NCBI GenBank assembly: GCA_902826335.1
Contig: CADEEL010000028.1
Span: forward strand, 1-41,493
DNA from: an uncultured Alphaproteobacteria bacterium
GTDB lineage: Bacteria; Pseudomonadota; Alphaproteobacteria; Caulobacterales; Aquidulcibacteraceae
Direction of reading: 5' to 3'
Length of the DNA: 41,493 nucleotides
In this document: one piece after another, positions 17,128 to 26,251 of the stretch
Layout: each line of letters opens with the position of its first letter
Position numbering within the stretch: position 1 is the first letter of the stretch
Position numbers and translations under genes: made by a program
The notes under the pieces: generated by a model
The model's input: the letters and a program-made list of their open reading frames with translations, nothing else
Databases searched by the model: none
Told to the model about the DNA's origin: nothing

Positions 17128-17916
17128 CTATTCCCCCAACAACGGCAGCGGATCGATGGGCGTTGCGCCCTGCCGAATTTGAAAGAGCACACGCCCGCGT
17201 GAGCCTGCTTCCGCCACCGCCTGGCCCGCGCGCACATTCGCGCCCTCGCTGACCAGCAGGCGCCGCGCATAGCCATAGGCCGTCACATAACCATCCTCAT
17301 GGCGGATCAGCACCAGGTGGTCATAAGCTTCCAATTGCCCCGCATAGACGACGCGCCCGTCCGCCGCCGCCTGGACCGACGCGCCTTCGCTTGCCGCGAA
17401 CTCGACGCCATCGAGCCTGCGTCCATCGGCCTGCGCGCCGAACCGCGCGCGCACCTCACCCTGCACGGGCCGTGCAAACGCCGCGCCAGGGCGCGGCGCA
17501 ATGGGCTGCGTTGTTGCGATGACAGGCGCAGCCGGCGCCGGCGTGGGCGGCGCGGGCGCCGCGAGCTGCGTACGATCCGGCAGCACGATCACATCGCCCG
17601 CGCGCACTTCATAGGGCGGCGCCAGGCCGTTCATCTGCTCGAGTGTTTCGACCGTTTCGCCATAGCGCGTGGCGATGGAACCCATGGTCTCGCCCGGCTC
17701 GGCCGTGTGCAGGCGCGGACCTGCCGCGCGCGGCGCGATTACGGGTCGGGGCGGATCGCGCTCTTGCTCAGGCGCGGCCCGCTCGATGCGTGTTTGCGCG
17801 TCGCCCGGCGGCGACGCGGCGATTTCGCCTTGCGTGTCGAGCAGCGCGGTGGTGACAGGCGCCACGCTGGTGCAGGCCGAAGCCAGCGCGCCGAAAATGA
17901 TGTGAACAGGTCGCAT
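17128..17916 (-). CDS. NlpD/EnvC-like LysM-LytM lipoprotein with degenerate M23 domain
   Basis: The 262-residue protein has a lipoprotein-like signal (IIFGALASAC), a LysM peptidoglycan-binding domain (LHTAEPGETMGSIATRYG ... LEQMNG, about residues 68-112), a Pro/Ala linker and a C-terminal M23/LytM fold (about 150-260). The metal ligands of active LytM peptidases appear lost: GVEFAA instead of GIDIAA, AYGYARR instead of an AYAH-type motif, and VLFQIR instead of the usual LHFEIR. It is thus probably a non-enzymatic regulator of amidases in cell separation, like NlpD and EnvC. The order surE-pcm-this gene mirrors surE-pcm-nlpD of E. coli. Confidence 0.88.
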   Translation of the reverse strand: MRPVHIIFGALASACTSVAPVTTALLDTQGEIAASPPGDAQTRIERAAPEQERDPPRPVIAPRAAGPRLHTAEPGETMGSIATRYGETVETLEQMNGLAPPYEVRAGDVIVLPDRTQLAAPAPPTPAPAAPVIATTQPIAPRPGAAFARPVQGEVRARFGAQADGRRLDGVEFAASEGASVQAAADGRVVYAGQLEAYDHLVLIRHEDGYVTAYGYARRLLVSEGANVRAGQAVAEAGSRGRVLFQIRQGATPIDPLPLLGE

Positions 17917-17955
17917 GGCCGGGATTGTCGCGAAAACGCGCCCGCGCGCAACGGA

Positions 17956-18585
17956 TCAGGGCGCCTCGGCCACCCCTTCCTCCAGCGCCGCGAACTCGAT
18001 CGGCCCCAAATCCTCGGCCGCCGCGCCCCGCCGGAATCGCTTCAGGCGCACGCCCGCTTCGTCAAGAATGGGCGCCAGCAAGAGGCATGTCTCCGCCATT
18101 TGCAGCAGCAGCGCCGCGCTCGGCGCGGCCACTGCGCCATTGAGCACAATGCGATCATACGGCGCGCCGACGGAGAGCCCCTCGCGCCCATCGCCGAGAT
18201 GCAGCGTGACATGCGCCAACCCATCGAGCTTGCCGCGCGCGGCGGACCAGAGCGGCGTCTGGCGCTCAATGCTCGTCACCCGCCCGGCCAGCGCGGCGAG
18301 CACCCCCGTTTGCCAGCCAGAGCCCGCGCCCACCTCAAGCACGTGATCCTCAGGCCCAACATCGAGCGCAGCGATCATGCGTCCGACCACGGATGGTTTT
18401 GTCATGGCCTGCCCGCAGGGCAACGGCAGGGCCGCATCGTCAAGCGCAAGGCTGGCCAGATGCGCGGGCGCGAAGCGGGCCCGGTCCGTACGCTCCATGG
18501 CGGAAAGCGTGCGCACATCCGTCACGCCCGCCGCGCGCAGCTCAAGCACGAAGCGCATGAGGCGGGCGGGATCGTCCGTGCTCAT
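17956..18585 (-). CDS. pcm: Protein-L-isoaspartate O-methyltransferase
   Basis: Pcm methylates abnormal L-isoaspartyl residues so that damaged proteins can be repaired. In the 209-residue protein the SAM-binding motif I is VLEVGAGSGWQTGVLA (82-97), and the preceding LPCGQAMTKPSVVGRM corresponds to the family's GQT-S-P motif, with Asp in motif post-I replaced by SIERQ. The C-terminal part (PYDRIVLNGAV) is typical. ATG 18585 follows the surE stop with one base between (TGA-G-ATG), so both are translated together. A second, more divergent family member is encoded at 40626-41276. Confidence 0.93.
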   Translation of the reverse strand: MSTDDPARLMRFVLELRAAGVTDVRTLSAMERTDRARFAPAHLASLALDDAALPLPCGQAMTKPSVVGRMIAALDVGPEDHVLEVGAGSGWQTGVLAALAGRVTSIERQTPLWSAARGKLDGLAHVTLHLGDGREGLSVGAPYDRIVLNGAVAAPSAALLLQMAETCLLLAPILDEAGVRLKRFRRGAAAEDLGPIEFAALEEGVAEAP

Positions 18586-18586
18586 C

Positions 18587-19369
18587 TCACGCCTTGGGCG
18601 CCGCGCCGCCGAGCACGCCCTTGAATGCGGCGATGCTTTCCCGGTGCGTCAGATCGATGTGCAACGGCGTCACGGAAATGCGCCCATCATAGATGGCCCT
18701 AAGATCGCTGCCCTCCGGCGGATTGGAGAGCTGGCCGCGAAATCCGAGCCAATAATAATGCTGGCCGCGCAGATCGGTGCGCCGATCGGCGTAGACGATG
18801 TGTTGATCGCGGAAGCCCTGGAACGTCACCTCCACGTCCTTCACATCCTCGGGGAGAAGATCGGGAAAATTGACGTTCATCACCACGCCCATGGGCCAGC
18901 CCTTCTTGAGCAGCGCGCGCAGCACGCCGGGCCCGAACGTCGCGGCCGTATCCCAGGGGATCGGTTCATCGGGGGAACGAAAGCCGCGCGCTTGAGAGAA
19001 GGCGACAGCGGGAATGCCCAATTGCATGCCCTGCATGGCGCCGGCGATCGTGCCGGAAAAGGTCACATCCTCGGCGATGTTCTGGCCGCGATTGACGCCG
19101 GAAAGCACGAGATCGGGCCGCGCATCCTTCATGAAATCCTGCACGGCCAGGAGCACGCAATCAGTCGGCGTGCCGGCGACGGCGAAACGCTTCTCGCCCG
19201 CTTCGCGCACGCGGATAGGCGCCGTCAGCGTCAGCGCGCGCGAGGCGCCGGATTGCTCGCTCTCGGGCGCCACGACCCAGACATCATCGCTAAAGGCGCG
19301 CGCAATGCCTTCGAGCACGGCGAGGCCCTGCGCGTGAATGCCGTCATCGTTGGTGCACAAGATACGCAT
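18587..19369 (-). CDS. surE: 5'/3'-nucleotidase SurE
   Basis: SurE is a metal-dependent phosphatase of nucleoside monophosphates linked to survival in stationary phase. The 260-residue protein has the hallmark start [16 protein letters not shown] (Asp8 and Asp9 bind metal), the Ser-rich segment [14 protein letters not shown], and the third ligand motif [14 protein letters not shown] 19369 begins right at the homology. It is the first gene of a surE-pcm-nlpD-like set, separated from the upstream DUF1761 gene by 150 bases that contain two hairpins. Confidence 0.96.
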   Translation of the reverse strand: MRILCTNDDGIHAQGLAVLEGIARAFSDDVWVVAPESEQSGASRALTLTAPIRVREAGEKRFAVAGTPTDCVLLAVQDFMKDARPDLVLSGVNRGQNIAEDVTFSGTIAGAMQGMQLGIPAVAFSQARGFRSPDEPIPWDTAATFGPGVLRALLKKGWPMGVVMNVNFPDLLPEDVKDVEVTFQGFRDQHIVYADRRTDLRGQHYYWLGFRGQLSNPPEGSDLRAIYDGRISVTPLHIDLTHRESIAAFKGVLGGAAPKA

Positions 19370-19430
19370 GCGCGTTGTCAGCCAAAGTGTGGAGCGGTTT
19401 GGCGTCAGACAACGCGCAAATCAATAAGGG

Positions 19431-19503
19431 ATCGCATTCAGGCCATGCGCCTAGCACACGGCCTGAATGCGATCTGGCCCATCTTCTCGCGTGAAGACGG
19501 GCC
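19431..19503 (-). terminator. Two tandem hairpins between DUF1761 gene and surE
   Basis: Hairpin A: ATCGCATTCAGGCC (19431-19444) is the exact complement of 19460-19473, with a 15-base loop. Hairpin B: GGCCCATCTTC (19476-19486) pairs with GAAGACGGGCC (19493-19503) with one non-matching pair, which becomes a G-U wobble in leftward RNA. They lie just downstream of the leftward DUF1761 gene. A short T-containing run (CCCTTATTGATTT on that strand) follows hairpin A. Termination of the DUF1761 transcript, insulating surE, is the simplest reading; a repeat element is possible. Confidence 0.55.
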
Positions 19504-19519
19504 CCAAGGCAAGCGCCGG

Positions 19520-19921
19520 TTACTTCCAGGCGCCGATCACGGCGCCGCCGATCATGTTGATCAGGAAGATGTGCAGCGTATCGATGCCCAGCAGCGCTGT
19601 GGGCTCGGCGCTATAGACAAAGCCGTAAAGGCGCGCCGCGAACACGAAGAAGAGCGCCATCCAGAAGCCGGTGGCGAGCCCGCCCATCCAGCCGGCGGCG
19701 TTGCGCCATTTGACGACGCAGGACAACCCGATCGCCAGGAGGAGCGGCATGACCGGCGAGAGCGCCATGCGCCACTCTTGGCCCGTGAAGCTATCCTCCG
19801 TAACGCCGGAAAGCGCCATCCATTGCTGCGAAAACAACACGCCGTAAATCAGCATACCGACGCCATACATCAGCGCGGCGGCGACGATGACCGCCAGAAC
19901 ATTATGACCTTGAAACCTCAT
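19520..19921 (-). CDS. DUF1761-family membrane protein
   Basis: The 133-residue protein has four predicted membrane segments: VLAVIVAAALMYGVGMLIYG, MALSPVMPLLLAIGLSCVV, WMGGLATGFWMALFFVFAAR and LHIFLINMIGGAVIGAW. This spacing and the small size fit DUF1761, a family of unknown function. ATG 19921 is preceded by AAGGAGGGAATC, a strong ribosome-binding site. It sits inside the serS-surE junction that is usually uninterrupted in this cluster, flanked upstream by a palindromic repeat (20036-20144) and downstream by hairpins, so it may have been inserted there. Confidence 0.82.
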   Translation of the reverse strand: MRFQGHNVLAVIVAAALMYGVGMLIYGVLFSQQWMALSGVTEDSFTGQEWRMALSPVMPLLLAIGLSCVVKWRNAAGWMGGLATGFWMALFFVFAARLYGFVYSAEPTALLGIDTLHIFLINMIGGAVIGAWK

Positions 19922-20035
19922 GATTCCCTCCTTGATGGCCTCTGACGGGCCTAGGGGAAAAGTATAGCTGAGTCTTGGCCGCGCCGGGGCCCGATTCGCG
20001 GAGCGCGCGAGTGCGGATGTGTGCGCCGACGCAAT

Positions 20036-20144
20036 CCCTCCCCTCAATGGGGAGGGTGGACGCGCGCAGCGCGGCCGGGTGGGGTGTTTCACCCCCTCCG
20101 TCGCCTCGCTGCGCGAGCCGACACCTCCCCCATAAAGGGGGAGG
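20036..20144. repeat. Intergenic palindromic repeat, DUF1761-serS gap
   Basis: Terminal hairpins CCCTCCCC-N5-GGGGAGGG (20036-20056) and CCTCCCCC-N5-GGGGGAGG (20124-20144) flank a GC-rich centre with GCGCGCAGCGCGGCCGGGTGGGG and CACCCCCTCCGTCGCCTCGCTGCGCGAGCC. It is a variant of the family seen inside uvrA and at 21727-21875 and 23169-23281. It occupies most of the 244-base gap before serS; apart from it I see nothing else there. Confidence 0.82.
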
Positions 20145-20165
20145 ATGGCGATCCACTCCAACACT

Positions 20166-21698
<1,533 letters not shown>

Positions 21699-21726
21699 TT
21701 AGCGCGCGCCGCGTTGAAGCTCCATC

Positions 21727-21875
21727 CCTTCTCCCCCGAGAGGGGGAGAAGGTGGATGCCGCGAAGCGGCATACGGTTGAGGGGGTGCGGAGCGAAAAAT
21801 TACCGCGACGTTCGATGAGAGGCGCCCCCTCATCCGGCGCTTCGCGCCACCTTCTCCCCCTCTCGGGGGCGAAGG
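21727..21875. repeat. Intergenic palindromic repeat, serS-tatC gap
   Basis: CCTTCTCCCCC-GAGA-GGGGGAGAAGG (21727-21752) and CCTTCTCCCCC-N4-GGGGGCGAAGG (21850-21875) are the terminal hairpins. Inside are GGATGCCGCGAAGCGGCAT and CCTCATCCGGCGCTTCGCGCC. This is the copy most similar to the uvrA insertion. It fills most of the 208-base gap between tatC and serS (21672-21879), where I see no other feature. Confidence 0.85.
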
Positions 21876-21879
21876 GAAC

Positions 21880-22719
21880 TTACTCCGCCGGCCTCGCCTG
21901 CGGGGCGGCGGCCTCGGCCGCTTCCTTGCGCGTGCGCGCGGCTTCGATGGCCCAAACGAGCCAGATCGATATCTCGTAGAGCGCGTACATCGGCAGCGCC
22001 ATCATGGTCATGGAGAGCACGTCCGGCGGCGTCACCAGCGCCGAGAACGCGGCGATCCCGACGATGGCGAAACGCCGCCCCTTGCGCAGCATGCCGGCGT
22101 TCACCACGCCCATGGAGCCGAGCAGCGACAGCACCACCGGCATCTGGAAGCACAGCCCAAAGGCCAGCACCAAAGTGGTCACCAGGCCCAGATATTCATC
22201 GACGCGCGGCAGATAGCGCACCTGCACGGGGCCTTCGGTGATCTCCTGATGCAGCGCGAATTCGAGCGCATAGGGCATCGCCACGTAAAACACGAACGCC
22301 GCGCCGGCGAGAAACATGACCGGCGCGGCGATCAGAAACGGCGTCGCCATATGCCGCTCACGCTTATAAAGCCCTGGGGCGATGAAGCCGTAAGCCTGCC
22401 AAGCGAGGATCGGAAACGCCACGATGATGGCGGCGAACAGCGCCACTTGCAGCTGCACGAAGAAAAAGCCGAAGGCGTGGGTGTTGACCAGTTGCACCGC
22501 CTCGTTCGCGTGTTCGGGATGAACCTCGCGCATGGCGGCCAAAAACGGCTCAACCAGAAACTCGAAGATCCGCCGCGCGAAGAAGAAGCAGCCGATGAAC
22601 GCGACAACCACCGATCCCAGTGCGATCATCAGGCGCGAGCGCAGCTCAACAAGATGCTCCATCAAGGGCGCGCGCGAGGCCTCGACCTCGTCCTCATGCG
22701 TATCCTGTTGCGCGCTCAC
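21880..22719 (-). CDS. tatC: Twin-arginine translocase subunit TatC
   Basis: TatC is the core receptor of the Tat system, which exports folded proteins with twin-arginine signals. The 279-residue protein has six membrane segments and conserved features: the N-terminal LMEHLVELRSRL, WQAYGFIAPGLYKRERH after the second helix, FALHQEITEGPVQV periplasmic loop region, and LVTPPDVLSMTMMALPMYALYE near the end. The start is GTG 22719, overlapping the tatB stop (GTGA), so translation is coupled. It is the last gene of tatABC. The C-terminal tail is Ala/Glu-rich. Confidence 0.97.
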   Translation of the reverse strand: MSAQQDTHEDEVEASRAPLMEHLVELRSRLMIALGSVVVAFIGCFFFARRIFEFLVEPFLAAMREVHPEHANEAVQLVNTHAFGFFFVQLQVALFAAIIVAFPILAWQAYGFIAPGLYKRERHMATPFLIAAPVMFLAGAAFVFYVAMPYALEFALHQEITEGPVQVRYLPRVDEYLGLVTTLVLAFGLCFQMPVVLSLLGSMGVVNAGMLRKGRRFAIVGIAAFSALVTPPDVLSMTMMALPMYALYEISIWLVWAIEAARTRKEAAEAAAPQARPAE

Positions 22720-23144
22720 GCCGCGCCTCCGGCGGCGCTGCGCGGCGCGGCCTCAGCGGGCTCTTCAAGGGGCGCGGGCGCCTCCGGCGTGGGCGCACGG
22801 CCCGTCATCACGCTTGGCGCTTCCTCCGCCACTGGTTCCGGCTCGGGCGCCGGCGCCGGCGGCGCCAATGTGCCGGGCAGGACGGCCGGCTTGGTGATCT
22901 CGTTGACCAGGTCATTGAAGGGCGCGCCCTTGCGCAGCGCATCGACTTCCTTGCGCAATTCATCGAGTTCGGCCTGGCGGGCGAGCTCATCGAAGCCCGT
23001 GCGGAATTCCTGGGCCATGCCGCGCAGGCGCGCCGTCCAGCGCCCAAGCTTCCGCAGCATGAGCGGCAAATCCTTCGGGCCGACCACGACGAGCGCGAGC
23101 ACGGCCAATAAAAGGATTTCCTGGAAGCCGAGGCTCGGCAACAT
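22716..23144 (-). CDS. tatB: Twin-arginine translocase subunit TatB
   Basis: The 142-residue protein has the TatB layout: a short N-terminal membrane helix (FQEILLLAVLALVVVGP), the hinge GPKDLP, an amphipathic helix (LMLRKLGRWTARLRGMAQEF), a coiled-coil-prone segment to about residue 72 (ELRKEVDALRKG), and a Pro/Glu-rich tail. TatB forms the substrate receptor with TatC. It overlaps tatC by four bases. A palindromic repeat lies between it and tatA upstream. Confidence 0.95.
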   Translation of the reverse strand: MLPSLGFQEILLLAVLALVVVGPKDLPLMLRKLGRWTARLRGMAQEFRTGFDELARQAELDELRKEVDALRKGAPFNDLVNEITKPAVLPGTLAPPAPAPEPEPVAEEAPSVMTGRAPTPEAPAPLEEPAEAAPRSAAGGAA

Positions 23145-23168
23145 GAAGGATCAACCCTGCCCGGCGCT

Positions 23169-23281
23169 CCTCCCCCGCATGCGGGGGAGGTGTCGGCGAG
23201 CGCATGCGAGCCGACGGTGGGGGCGAAAAAGCCTCCCCCCTCCGATCGCTTCGCGATCACCTCCCCCGTGAACGGGGGAGG
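23169..23281. repeat. Intergenic palindromic repeat, tatA-tatB gap
   Basis: A perfect 22-base palindrome CCTCCCCCGCATGCGGGGGAGG (23169-23190) and a second hairpin CCTCCCCCGTGAACGGGGGAGG (23260-23281) bound the element; between them GTCGGCGAGCGCATGCGAGCCGAC (23192-23215) is a further hairpin. It splits an operon whose genes are normally adjacent. In the tatAB transcript it would fold into a strong structure that could change RNA stability or the TatA:TatB ratio. Confidence 0.85.
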
Positions 23282-23308
23282 AAAATAAACCGGCGATACG
23301 CGTCATTC

Positions 23309-23539
23309 CTACGCGCCGGTGCGGTCGGTTTCGCGTGGCTGCTCGGCCGTGACCTGGGCCGGGGGCGGCGCGGCGGGCGGCGTCTCTGCCGGGCGGGCGC
23401 CGTCGTCGAGCCCCTTTCGGAAGCCGCGAATGCCCTTGCCGAGATCTTCCATCAGGCCCGAAAGCCGGCCGGGGCGTGAAAACAGCAGAAAGGCCAACAC
23501 CAGAACGATGATGAGCGGAATAAGCCCGGGGAAATGCAT
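23309..23539 (-). CDS. tatA: Twin-arginine translocase subunit TatA
   Basis: TatA forms the pore-like oligomer of the Tat system. The 76-residue product has one N-terminal membrane helix (LIPLIIVLVLAFLLF), a hinge and an amphipathic helix (LSGLMEDLGKGIRGFRKGL), then a Pro/Ala/Glu-rich tail. The usual Phe-Gly of the hinge is Phe-Ser here (FSRPGR). ATG 23539 follows an AGGAGA site. Adjacent tatB and tatC, in the usual order, support the assignment. Confidence 0.93.
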   Translation of the reverse strand: MHFPGLIPLIIVLVLAFLLFSRPGRLSGLMEDLGKGIRGFRKGLDDGARPAETPPAAPPPAQVTAEQPRETDRTGA

Positions 23540-23611
23540 GAGTCGTTGTCTCCTGGAAGCTCTTCTAGGGTTCGCCCGCGCCCAATGTAAGGCGGCTGCC
23601 GGGCGGATCGA

Positions 23612-24388
23612 TCAAGCGGGTTCGTCTTTCAAATGATCCACGAAAAACCCATCGGCGTCATCGCCCGCGCCGAGCGGCTCCTCGTTCGGGTCGGCGCCTT
23701 CGCCCGGGCTGGGCACCACGATTTCACCCGCGGCGCGTGCATCAAGCAGTCCCAACGCCTTCAAATCTTCCTTCCCGGGCAGGGAATCAAGGCTGTGCAT
23801 CCCGAAATGGGCGAGGAAGGCGTCTGTCGTCCCGAAGGTCAGCGGCCGGCCCGGCGTGCGCCGGCGCCCGCGCGGGCGCACCCAGCCAATCTCGATCAGC
23901 AGATCGAGCGAGCCGCGCGCCAGCGAAACGCCGCGTATGTCTTCGATCTCGGCCCGCGTCACCGGCTGGTGATAGGCGATCACGGCGAGCGTTTCGAGCG
24001 CGGCGCGCGGCAGCTTCTTGGGCTCGATCCGCTTTTCGGCGAAGAGGCCGGCAAGGTCCGGCGCGGTCTGGAAGCGCCAGCCGCCGCCCGCCTCGACCAG
24101 CTCCACGCCCCGGCCCGCATAATCCCGTTTGAGGCGCATCAGCACGGCGCCGATATCCACCCCCTCGCCCAGCTTCTTGGCGAGATCGCCCGCGCGCAGG
24201 GCCTCGCCCGAAGCAAACAACAGCGCTTCGGCCGCGCGCAGCGCATCGGCGGATGGCTCGGCGCGTGGCGCGGGCTCGTCCCCTTCCGTCTCGGCCGCCT
24301 CGCCGAACGCCGCCTCGATGCGGCGCACCTGATCGGCCAGCGGGGCGCGCGGCGGTACGATCTTGGTGGAGCGCGGCGGCTCGCTCAT
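23612..24388 (-). CDS. scpB: Segregation and condensation protein B
   Basis: ScpB is a winged-helix subunit that, with ScpA, joins SMC to compact and segregate the chromosome. The 258-residue protein has an acidic N-terminal extension (to about 45), then the family core: ALRAAEALLFASGEALRAGDLA, followed by WRFQTAPDLAGLF and LETLAVIAYHQPVTRAEIEDIRGV, and RPLTFGTTDAFLAHFG. It overlaps scpA by four bases (ATGA at 24385-24388). The tail beyond about 205 is acidic and probably disordered. Confidence 0.95.
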   Translation of the reverse strand: MSEPPRSTKIVPPRAPLADQVRRIEAAFGEAAETEGDEPAPRAEPSADALRAAEALLFASGEALRAGDLAKKLGEGVDIGAVLMRLKRDYAGRGVELVEAGGGWRFQTAPDLAGLFAEKRIEPKKLPRAALETLAVIAYHQPVTRAEIEDIRGVSLARGSLDLLIEIGWVRPRGRRRTPGRPLTFGTTDAFLAHFGMHSLDSLPGKEDLKALGLLDARAAGEIVVPSPGEGADPNEEPLGAGDDADGFFVDHLKDEPA

Positions 24389-25176
24389 GCGCCCGCCTCA
24401 TGGCGCCCACGCAGGTAGAGCGGCGCGAACGCCGCTTGCTGGCGCAGTTCAAGCTTGCCCTCGCGCGCGAGTTCAAGCGCGGCGCCGAACACGCTGGCGA
24501 GATAGGAGCTTGGCGGGGGCGCATCGGGGCCGGCTTCCGGCGCCGGCGTCATCTGATCGAGCGCGCGCCAATCCTCGATCTCGGCGATGATCTTTTCCAG
24601 GCGGCGGCGCGCATCGGTGAGCGAATAGGCGCGGCGCGGCTTCAGCTTGTGTTCGCGCCGCACATGCTTGGTGGCTTCCCGGCAATAGGCGGTGAGCAGA
24701 TCCATGATGTCCGCGCGCCAGCGGGTTTCGCGCGTCACCGCCATCGGCTGAGGCGCGCCGAACGGAAACATATCGACGCCCCATTGCGGCAACTGCATGA
24801 GGCGCTTGCCGGCCGCGCGCGCTTGCGCCAGGTGCTCCAGCTTGCGCTTCAGGGCGGCGGCCAATTCCTCCGGGTTCGGCTCATCGGCGCTGAGCTGAGG
24901 AACGGGCAGGATGAGGCGCGATTTGAGGTAGGCGAGCCAGGCCGCCATCACCAGATATTCCGCGGAGAGATCGATGCGCTGGCTCTTCGCGGCGGCGATG
25001 AAGGCGAGATATTGGCCCGCCAGCTCCGAAATCGAGATGCGGTGCAGATCGACCTTACGGGCGCGCGCGAGATCGAGCAGCAGCGCCAGGGGCCCCTCAA
25101 AGCCGTCCAGCGCCAAGGCCAGCGTATCGGCGGGCGCGGCCTCGAAGGCGATGTCTTCGTCGAAATCGTCGCTCAT
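24385..25176 (-). CDS. scpA: Segregation and condensation protein A
   Basis: ScpA is the kleisin that bridges SMC heads. The 263-residue protein has the kleisin start LALDGFEGPLALLLDLARARKVDLHRISI, the motif YLVMAAWLAYLKSRLILP, and a C-terminal winged helix near FGAALELAREGKLELRQQ. I prefer ATG 25176 (MSDDFDED), 46 bases after nagZ and behind a GGGCGGA site, to ATG 25194 six codons upstream. It lies in the order nagZ-scpA-scpB common in alphaproteobacteria. Confidence 0.95.
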   Translation of the reverse strand: MSDDFDEDIAFEAAPADTLALALDGFEGPLALLLDLARARKVDLHRISISELAGQYLAFIAAAKSQRIDLSAEYLVMAAWLAYLKSRLILPVPQLSADEPNPEELAAALKRKLEHLAQARAAGKRLMQLPQWGVDMFPFGAPQPMAVTRETRWRADIMDLLTAYCREATKHVRREHKLKPRRAYSLTDARRRLEKIIAEIEDWRALDQMTPAPEAGPDAPPPSSYLASVFGAALELAREGKLELRQQAAFAPLYLRGRHEAGA

Positions 25177-25222
25177 TCCGCCCGCTTTTAGCATGTTCTC
25201 GCGGGTGCGCGAGGCGGCTCGC

Positions 25223-26251
25223 TCACCGCGTCGGGGGGCCATAGCCAGGGCCCATCAGCGCGCGAAAGCGCCACCAACCCTCGGCCGCATCGAACGGCTC
25301 GGCCGGTTTGCGCGCGATGGCCTCCACCCGCTCGGCCCGCGCACGCGCCTTGCCCGCCAGCATGGGAACGCCCTCACACACGGCCGCCATATCCGCGACC
25401 GCGCCGCTGCATTGCAGGACAAGATCGCAGCCGGCGGCGAAGCTTCTTTCCGCCCGCGCGCGCAACGGCCCCTCGAGCGCCTTCATATCGAGATCGTCGC
25501 TCGCCAACAGGCCGTCGAAGCCGATTTCACCGCGAATAACGTCCCGAATGACCTTCGCCGAATGAGTGGCCGGCGCTTCTGAATCGATCGCGTCGAACAC
25601 GATGTGCGCCGTCATCGCCATCTCGGCGTCGGCGAGGGCCCGAAACGGCATGAGGTCCGCGCCCAATTCGTTGAGCCCATCGTTGACGCGCGGGAGGCGC
25701 AGATGGCTGTCAGCCGTCGCGCGCCCATGACCAGGGGCGTGCTTCACGCAGCCGGCGACGCCGCCGGCGTTCAGCCCGTCCAGCACGGCGCGGCCAAGCG
25801 CGGCGATCGTTTCGGGCGAACGCGCCAACGCGCGATCCCCGATGATTGGATCGGCGCCGGACACGGGAACATCGAGCACGGGCGCGAAATCGCCATTAAC
25901 GCCGAGTGATTTGAGTTCGTGCGCGATCAAGCGATAGCCCAAGCGGGCGGAGGCGAGCCCAAGCACGGGATCATCATGGTGCACGGCGCCATAGGCCGCC
26001 GCTGCGGGCCACAGCGGCCAATCCGGGGGGCGCATGCGCGCCACGCGCCCGCCTTCCTGATCGACAAAGACAAGCACGTCGGCGCCGATCGCGGCGCGCA
26101 GATCATTGGTCAAAGCTAGGACTTGCGCGCGCGTTTCGCACGCTTCGCGAAAGAGAATAAGCGCCCATGGCCGCGCCTCGGGTAGGAACGCACGCAGATC
26201 GCCATCAAGGCGCGGCGTGCGCACACCGAGCGCGCACGCGCGCAAATTCAT
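25223..26251 (-). CDS. nagZ: Beta-N-acetylhexosaminidase NagZ
   Basis: NagZ removes N-acetylglucosamine from muropeptides in peptidoglycan recycling, in the cytoplasm. The 342-residue glycoside hydrolase family 3 protein has FVDQEGGRVARM (63-73), KHAPGHG (170-176), DSH (181-183; the His of the flexible loop) and SDDLDM (251-256), which holds the nucleophile Asp. The start ATG 26251 overlaps the SPOR gene stop as ATGA; ATG 26269 six codons upstream, behind GGGAACGGA, is also plausible. It matters for beta-lactamase induction in bacteria with AmpR systems, none of which is visible here. Confidence 0.95.
   Translation of the reverse strand: MNLRACALGVRTPRLDGDLRAFLPEARPWALILFREACETRAQVLALTNDLRAAIGADVLVFVDQEGGRVARMRPPDWPLWPAAAAYGAVHHDDPVLGLASARLGYRLIAHELKSLGVNGDFAPVLDVPVSGADPIIGDRALARSPETIAALGRAVLDGLNAGGVAGCVKHAPGHGRATADSHLRLPRVNDGLNELGADLMPFRALADAEMAMTAHIVFDAIDSEAPATHSAKVIRDVIRGEIGFDGLLASDDLDMKALEGPLRARAERSFAAGCDLVLQCSGAVADMAAVCEGVPMLAGKARARAERVEAIARKPAEPFDAAEGWWRFRALMGPGYGPPTR

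Noticed and set aside
18377-19945. 522-codon rightward open frame across surE, pcm and DUF1761
   Set aside because: It runs antisense to several recognised genes and through the hairpin region, and its translation looks like typical high-GC shadow sequence.
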